Below are positions 59,346-64,000 of a DNA stretch of 64,000 bases, one piece after another. The notes beneath the pieces were generated by a model that searched no databases, was not told where the DNA came from, and saw only the letters and a program-made list of their open reading frames with translations. Each line of letters starts with the position of its first letter. The stretch's first letter is position 1. Both the position numbers and the translations under genes were made by a program. The DNA is from Trileptium ribeirensis (lineage: Eukaryota > Nematoda > Enoplea > Enoplida > Thoracostomopsidae). Location of the stretch: assembly GCA_030248225.1 (NCBI GenBank), contig JASANE010000328.1, forward strand, positions 1-64,000, given 5' to 3'.

Positions 59346-60189
59346 TCCTACCTACTGATCGATACCTTCAATTTATGGATTAAATGTGCAGTATCCACAT
59401 TGCCTAATTCCGAACAGGACACAAGTACAATCATTTTTTGCATTAGGTTTCATAAAATTAAACATGAACTGCAAAAATTTAAGCCAAATCGATTGACCAC
59501 ATGCTTAATAACCCCTTCGTGTCAACAACTTCTTTTAAAGTACTTTACATTTGATGATACAATGTGTGCATCTTGTATTTATCAACTGTCAATCTTTCAG
59601 AACTGTTTATTAGATGCAGCTGCCTACAGCACAACTTCTATCTCCCGCCCCCGTTTCCCCTGAAGTGCCTCCGCCGACCCGGCTGCCCCCCTCCCGGAGC
59701 GTCAGGAATTTATTACCTAGAGCTTGAAAGAGTGGTGGCAGATAATTAGTGGTTGTAATTCCGTTTTGCTACTAACCCAACGGTGATTATTCTATTATCT
59801 AACCTCCAAGCCGTACGTTATATATGGTCCAGCCATTTCTTCATATGTTTCAGCGTTTAGAGTCAGCTTGAGGCCATTACGTGGTCCTTATAGATAATAT
59901 ATAAACAACAATATTACATACACATATATATCAGTAAATATAAAACTCTTAGATTTGAATACATTAGAGTAAGCTTTACAGTGAAATCGCTTAAGGCGAA
60001 TCAAATAAATCACTACCAATACATTTTCGCCACATTAACATTTCGCCATAAGACGTGTTATTACTAGCAGCTTGTCTTTTCGCCAAGCGGATGAATTCTA
60101 GAGTGTCGAAAATTAGAAAGACGTATGTAGGTATATTGAGCATCTAGTTACAAATAGCCGAATCTCAGCCATGTTGTTGCTTGAATCGT

Positions 60190-60970
60190 TGAGATATACC
60201 CGCTCACTGCGCATTTAGGAACTAACAATGCGCTACTTAGAGGATGAATTACTCTACTAAATTAGACTAATAACATCCACATAGCACCAGATGTTGCGGG
60301 AATGTTGCCGTTTCCATATATTATGGTTTCCGTGGCGCCATAGAAAACCCAATTTTAAAATTAATATCACCGACGTAGGTGGAGCGGTTGTGAAGATATT
60401 GCTGTTTACGTGTATTTTGGGTTCCAATGGCACAATAGCGACCTAGCCATGCGGTATAAATAACGTCAGCAGTACTGTACTATCTGCAGCTATAGAGAGG
60501 ATGTGTTGTTCCACCAAATATGACCAATAATACCCACATACTTCTGGCGGATGTGCAGGTATATATAGTCGTTTTCATGTATTTTGAATCTCATGGACCC
60601 ATAATAAACTCAATTTTGACCCAATACTGCAGCATAAATAGCGAAACGTGCACACTATGGGCAGATATATGGAGTGTGAATTTCTGTACAAATTGAGACC
60701 AATAACACCCGCATAGCTCGTGCGGTTGCGGCGATATAATGATCGTTTTCATGTATTTTGGTTCCCATGGGCCCATAGAAAACCCATTTTTGTCCCAATC
60801 CTGCAATGTAAATTATGGCAATCGAAGGGATGTATAAGCAGCTATATAGATGATGAATTGCTCTACAAAATAAGCTCATACCACCAATGTAGCGGTTGTG
60901 GAAATGTTGTCGTTTTGTATATATCGTGTGTGTTGGGCCCGTTGCAAACCCAATTTTGACTCTGGTCGTG
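60190..60970. repeat. Degenerate tandem repeat of about 175 bp
   Basis: Four or five units share AATAACACCCRCATAG, a TGCGGTTGNGG segment, CGTTTTCATGTATTTTGG and CCCATAGAAAACCCAATTTT. Clear unit starts are near 60522, 60699 and 60873 (177 and 174 bp apart). The first units (60265-60480) are shortened. Open frames inside are chance. Confidence 0.8.
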
Positions 60971-61897
60971 ATCCTAGAAGCAACGTAGCAAAGGAATTTA
61001 TTGGCGTTGGAATTTTTTTCAAGAAACTCAACCTAATTTCGCTTTAACGTATCTGCGCTAGTTGTCGAGGTACAGCCCATAACGCGTTTTTTCGGACCCC
61101 ATTTTTAGCCAACCCGTCCTAATTGGCCCACATTTAGGGCCCGAAAGAGTTGGAATCCGTTTTAACGACTAACTAAAAAGCACAAATAGAGATTTTAAGC
61201 TTTCCAATAAGTTGTCGCTCGAGTCAGCTTTCCCATCCAAAGCTTGGCTATACTTGTTCACCCCAAAAACACAGAGAGGCACACTGTCGAAATTTACAAC
61301 TCTGGTCAGTGAGAATTCTTCGCAATGCTAGACTCACTCACTACACTCAGCATTCTATAAACAATTTGGTTTATACCAAACGAACAATTCACCGTAATAT
61401 CATCGTTGCAGTAAAAGTGTTCACTATAAGCACATTTCACCGTAACAAGAATATCCTATAGTACTCTATATGAACTAAAATTTTTTTCAATTCTGCCATC
61501 TATAATTGCATCTGAATAAATCGTGTACAAAATATCGCTACAGTGTTTCTAATAGATGCTAATCAAAGCAGAGCTGTACCTTGAGGACAAGAATCCTACA
61601 GAAGCGAACTAGTGTATATCATTCGTTGCGGAGTAAGAGCACTCAGATATTATTCTTGGTGAGTTTGCGATCGCATTCGATAGGCTGTACGTCCTTTGCT
61701 TTCCCTATTAGTACAGAACATATGTCATCGGTAGGTGAAGGTTGACAACACGATTTCCATATTCTAATCACTATCAACTTAGGACATAAAATCATAATTT
61801 ATTACTGTCAGCTAGAGGCCGACGACATTTTTTTGAAAAAGCTCAGCTTTTTACTGTTTAATTCGATATCCGGAAAACATGATGTCGTGATCTTTGC

Positions 61898-62098
61898 TTA
61901 GAAAACAAACTGAGTATTTTTGGTATTATATTCAGTATAACCAGTTCGTGTATAAGTTAGAAAGCAGACCAGCTTCATTTTATCGACAAATCCTTTCCAA
62001 CCTAACACATGTACATCATTGGCATCAAATTTTTGATCATGCGGTGTCTTTATTGTAATTCCTATCAATCCAGGACGCATATCATCGCCACCAAAAGC
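61898..62098 (-). CDS. Coding-like terminal exon, unrecognised
   Basis: Acceptor TGCACTATCAG is followed in phase 0 by 66 codons and TAA. It begins AFGGDDMRPGLIGITIKT, continues DANDVHVLGWKGFVDKM and ends NTKNTQFVF. The peptide is compact and soluble-looking. No family is recognised, and no upstream exon was identified. Confidence 0.4.
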   Translation of the reverse strand, partial: AFGGDDMRPGLIGITIKTPHDQKFDANDVHVLGWKGFVDKMKLVCFLTYTRTGYTEYNTKNTQFVF

Positions 62099-62265
62099 CT
62101 GATAGTGCAATTGCCAAATTATAATTAATGTAATAACAGCACGTACATATAAGTGGAATCAACAGCTTGATAAGTGCGATCGCTATACAGTAATTCTGTC
62201 AATACAGGACATCTGCTCGGAATCAAAGACTTTTGAAATGGTTGCAATATATACTGTAAACGGCT

Positions 62266-62596
62266 GTGGCGTTACCTGGTTTGACAGCTTTACTAGGTTC
62301 CCTCTCAATTTACACGATGATACCGCAATTTGGCATACTCTTTTGTCTAACTAAAAATAAAATTAATAAGATGCATATGTTATTCGTTGTTGGAAGCATT
62401 CTTGCGTTTACATTCTATTTTATGTTACAGGAAAACACAAAACGCAACCTGGAGTGGTTATTGTACGAGATTCGTTGAAGCCTGCGTTGAAGGCGTAGCA
62501 TATGTGTCCGGCGAATATTGCTGGCGTAAAATCTTCAGGGCCACATGTACGATGCGACAGCCATTTACAACTGAAGTTTTAATAAATGTCGAGTAA
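62266..62596 (+). CDS. Possible two-segment coding region with membrane-like part
   Basis: One frame (62266-62478) gives two hydrophobic segments (GSLSIYTMIPQFGILFC, LFVVGSILAFTFYFML). The other frame, after a possible acceptor TTATGTTACAG (62431), gives KTQNATWSGYCTRFVEACVE, with several cysteines and an N-glycosylation site, ending TTEVLINVE (62596). The two readings overlap, so only one can be right. The cysteine-rich reading would be a secreted or extracellular terminal exon. Confidence 0.25.
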
Positions 62597-63509
62597 TATC
62601 AGCAACTAAAATGTAAAAATTATGATGCTGCTTCTGTATCCATGCAGTGTCCCACACTCCCTTCTCCTTAGAACATACTGCATCTACAATGCCGAACAAC
62701 AAGTTTCAAGAGCATAACTTGACTAAAATATTTTTGAATAAAGTTTTGACTAAAATATACGCATGTTTTGTTGTAGTGATGTTGGGCTGTCTTTGAAAAT
62801 ATCGAGCGCTAGTTGTCGACGCCGCATGAACTGATGCGCTACTCCATGTCCACTGCACTTGCATCGAGTAGTTATCGCTCTACTTTACAGGTAACGAATC
62901 CGCTCCAATACATCTATGTCGTTTCAGTGAGAATACTCAATTTCTATGACTATTCGACATTCCAACCTGTGCACTTTTTTCAAAGTTTGGAGCCTTGTTG
63001 TAGCACTATATTTGTGTACACACACTAAAATGGGTCATATTTAATATGCAATTTTACCAGGGGTTCCAATATTCTTTCATAGGGGTTAATACTTAGTTAA
63101 AATTACATATTGTTGTGATACATTTTGTGTAGTGCTCGTAGTACCCGAGGTTTCATAGAACTGAATGGGTTACTAAACTGTACACTGAGCGTGATATTTG
63201 ATAAAATAAGTTTACAAGCATCTAACAATTATTATAGTTTTGTAGGATTGGTTTGATGCGTGATAATATTAATATTTCGGATCACAGCTTCTGTTACATA
63301 ATGCGCTACTGCGGTAGCAATACTTTTAAGAATTATCCAAATACAAGTGGCATCTTCAATATTACGAGGTTCGTGCAGTAATTAGCAGTGGTCGTGCTTC
63401 TTTCTTGCACATTTGCTAGCTGCAATATAAAAATGATTACTTTCTGCAGCAGTATTAAAGCACAGCACTGTTATGAGCGACTAAACTTAACCTAAACTAA
63501 ACTAACTTA

Positions 63510-64000
63510 AATAAAAATATTGGGCAATTAGACCATGTCGTGAAAGACCTAGCCACAAGACTAGATACGGGTTTACAGAATTTATCGGACGAAGTTGGTG
63601 AATTGTCGCATCGCGCCAGCTTAGCAAACTAACTCGACCTTACAATAAAACCGTATAAAGGGGATTTGACTGGTCAAGATTTTAACAGTTTGGTTGAAAA
63701 TTTTAACACAGTCTGTGAAGCCAAATTGATCGGTTAAGTATTAAGATTAAGAGTATTGCCAGCGTACTAAAAAACCGGGCTAAAGACGTTTATGATCGCC
63801 TTCCTGACGCCTCCAAAAGATATTACAATGACTTGGCGCGTGCGTTGAGAAATAGGTTAGCTACCCCCGAATGGTCAATGTACCATCAAGCAGCGTTACA
63901 GCAGCGCCAACAACATGTCGGTGAAAATGTTACAGCATACCTTAAAGTAATTAAGCGCGCGTGTAAAAATATATAGCCGGCTAAAAATGATGCGAACTTG
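63510..64000 (+). pseudogene. Ty3/Gypsy-type gag remnant, cut by the window end
   Basis: Successive open pieces give KPYKGDLTGQDFNSLVENFN, the segment RLPDASKRYYNDLARALR, then RLATPEWSMYHQAALQQRQQ and ENVTAYLKVIKRACK. This is the pattern of retrotransposon gag proteins (the Retrotrans_gag type, with the W...L...F helical region). Upstream, QLDHVVKDLATRLD and ELSHRAS suggest a coiled-coil N-terminal part. Stops at 63634, 63736 and 63974 show that this copy is dead. Its pol would lie beyond 64000. It could belong to the same family as the integrase at 55760. Confidence 0.75.

Overview
The window looks like a stretch of an AT-rich, gene-poor invertebrate (metazoan) nuclear genome. The evidence is short GT...AG introns (44 to about 81 nt) between short exons, and decayed eukaryotic mobile elements: a non-LTR retrotransposon, Ty3/Gypsy-type gag and integrase pieces, and Merlin-type (IS1595/ISXO2-like) DNA transposons. 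I see no bacterial-style operons, no rRNA or tRNA that I can defend, and no CRISPR array. The lineage cannot be fixed from the sequence alone. All copy comparisons and coordinates were made by eye.

Region 1 (1-15336) is the most striking part. One unit of about 5.7 kb occurs three times as forward copy X1 (1-4508, cut by the window start), inverted copy X2 (4500-9366) and forward copy X3 (9669-15336). X2 and X3 form a palindrome with arms of about 4.85 kb and a 302-bp unique spacer. X1 and X2 form a second palindrome with an 829-bp loop, joined at a 9-bp microhomology (GTCGGCTAT). Every unit carries a Merlin-type element of about 1.16 kb with long inverted termini and an 8-bp target-site duplication, an AT-rich minisatellite, and exons of unrecognised genes. 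The reading frames are best preserved in X3.

Region 2 (15.4-33 kb) holds the 3' end of an unrecognised spliced gene (15430-15829, minus), then a long stretch (about 17.6-29.8 kb) of higher GC with no recognisable gene or repeat, a purine/pyrimidine-biased tract, and a very AT-rich block at 29.8-30.3 kb.

Region 3 (33-43.8 kb) has several splice-bounded coding-like exons on both strands. One has a GPCR-like NPxxY motif. Another has its 3' end and splice donor repeated in tandem in the following intron. A 24-bp in-frame minisatellite lies at 43.7 kb.

Region 4 (44.4-48.3 kb) is a decayed non-LTR retrotransposon in correct domain order (ORF1 with zinc-knuckle remnant, APE endonuclease, reverse transcriptase, C-terminal domain), followed by an 89-aa coding-like ORF on the other strand.

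Region 5 (48.7-64 kb) is repeat-rich. It has a MITE with 40-bp inverted ends, tandem duplications, a complete foldback Merlin-type MITE with a perfect 8-bp target-site duplication (53935-54720), a degenerate relative whose inverted ends enclose a Ty3/Gypsy-type integrase remnant (55459-57666), a tandem array of about 175 bp (60.2-60.97 kb), some isolated exons, and a Ty3/Gypsy gag fragment running off the right end.
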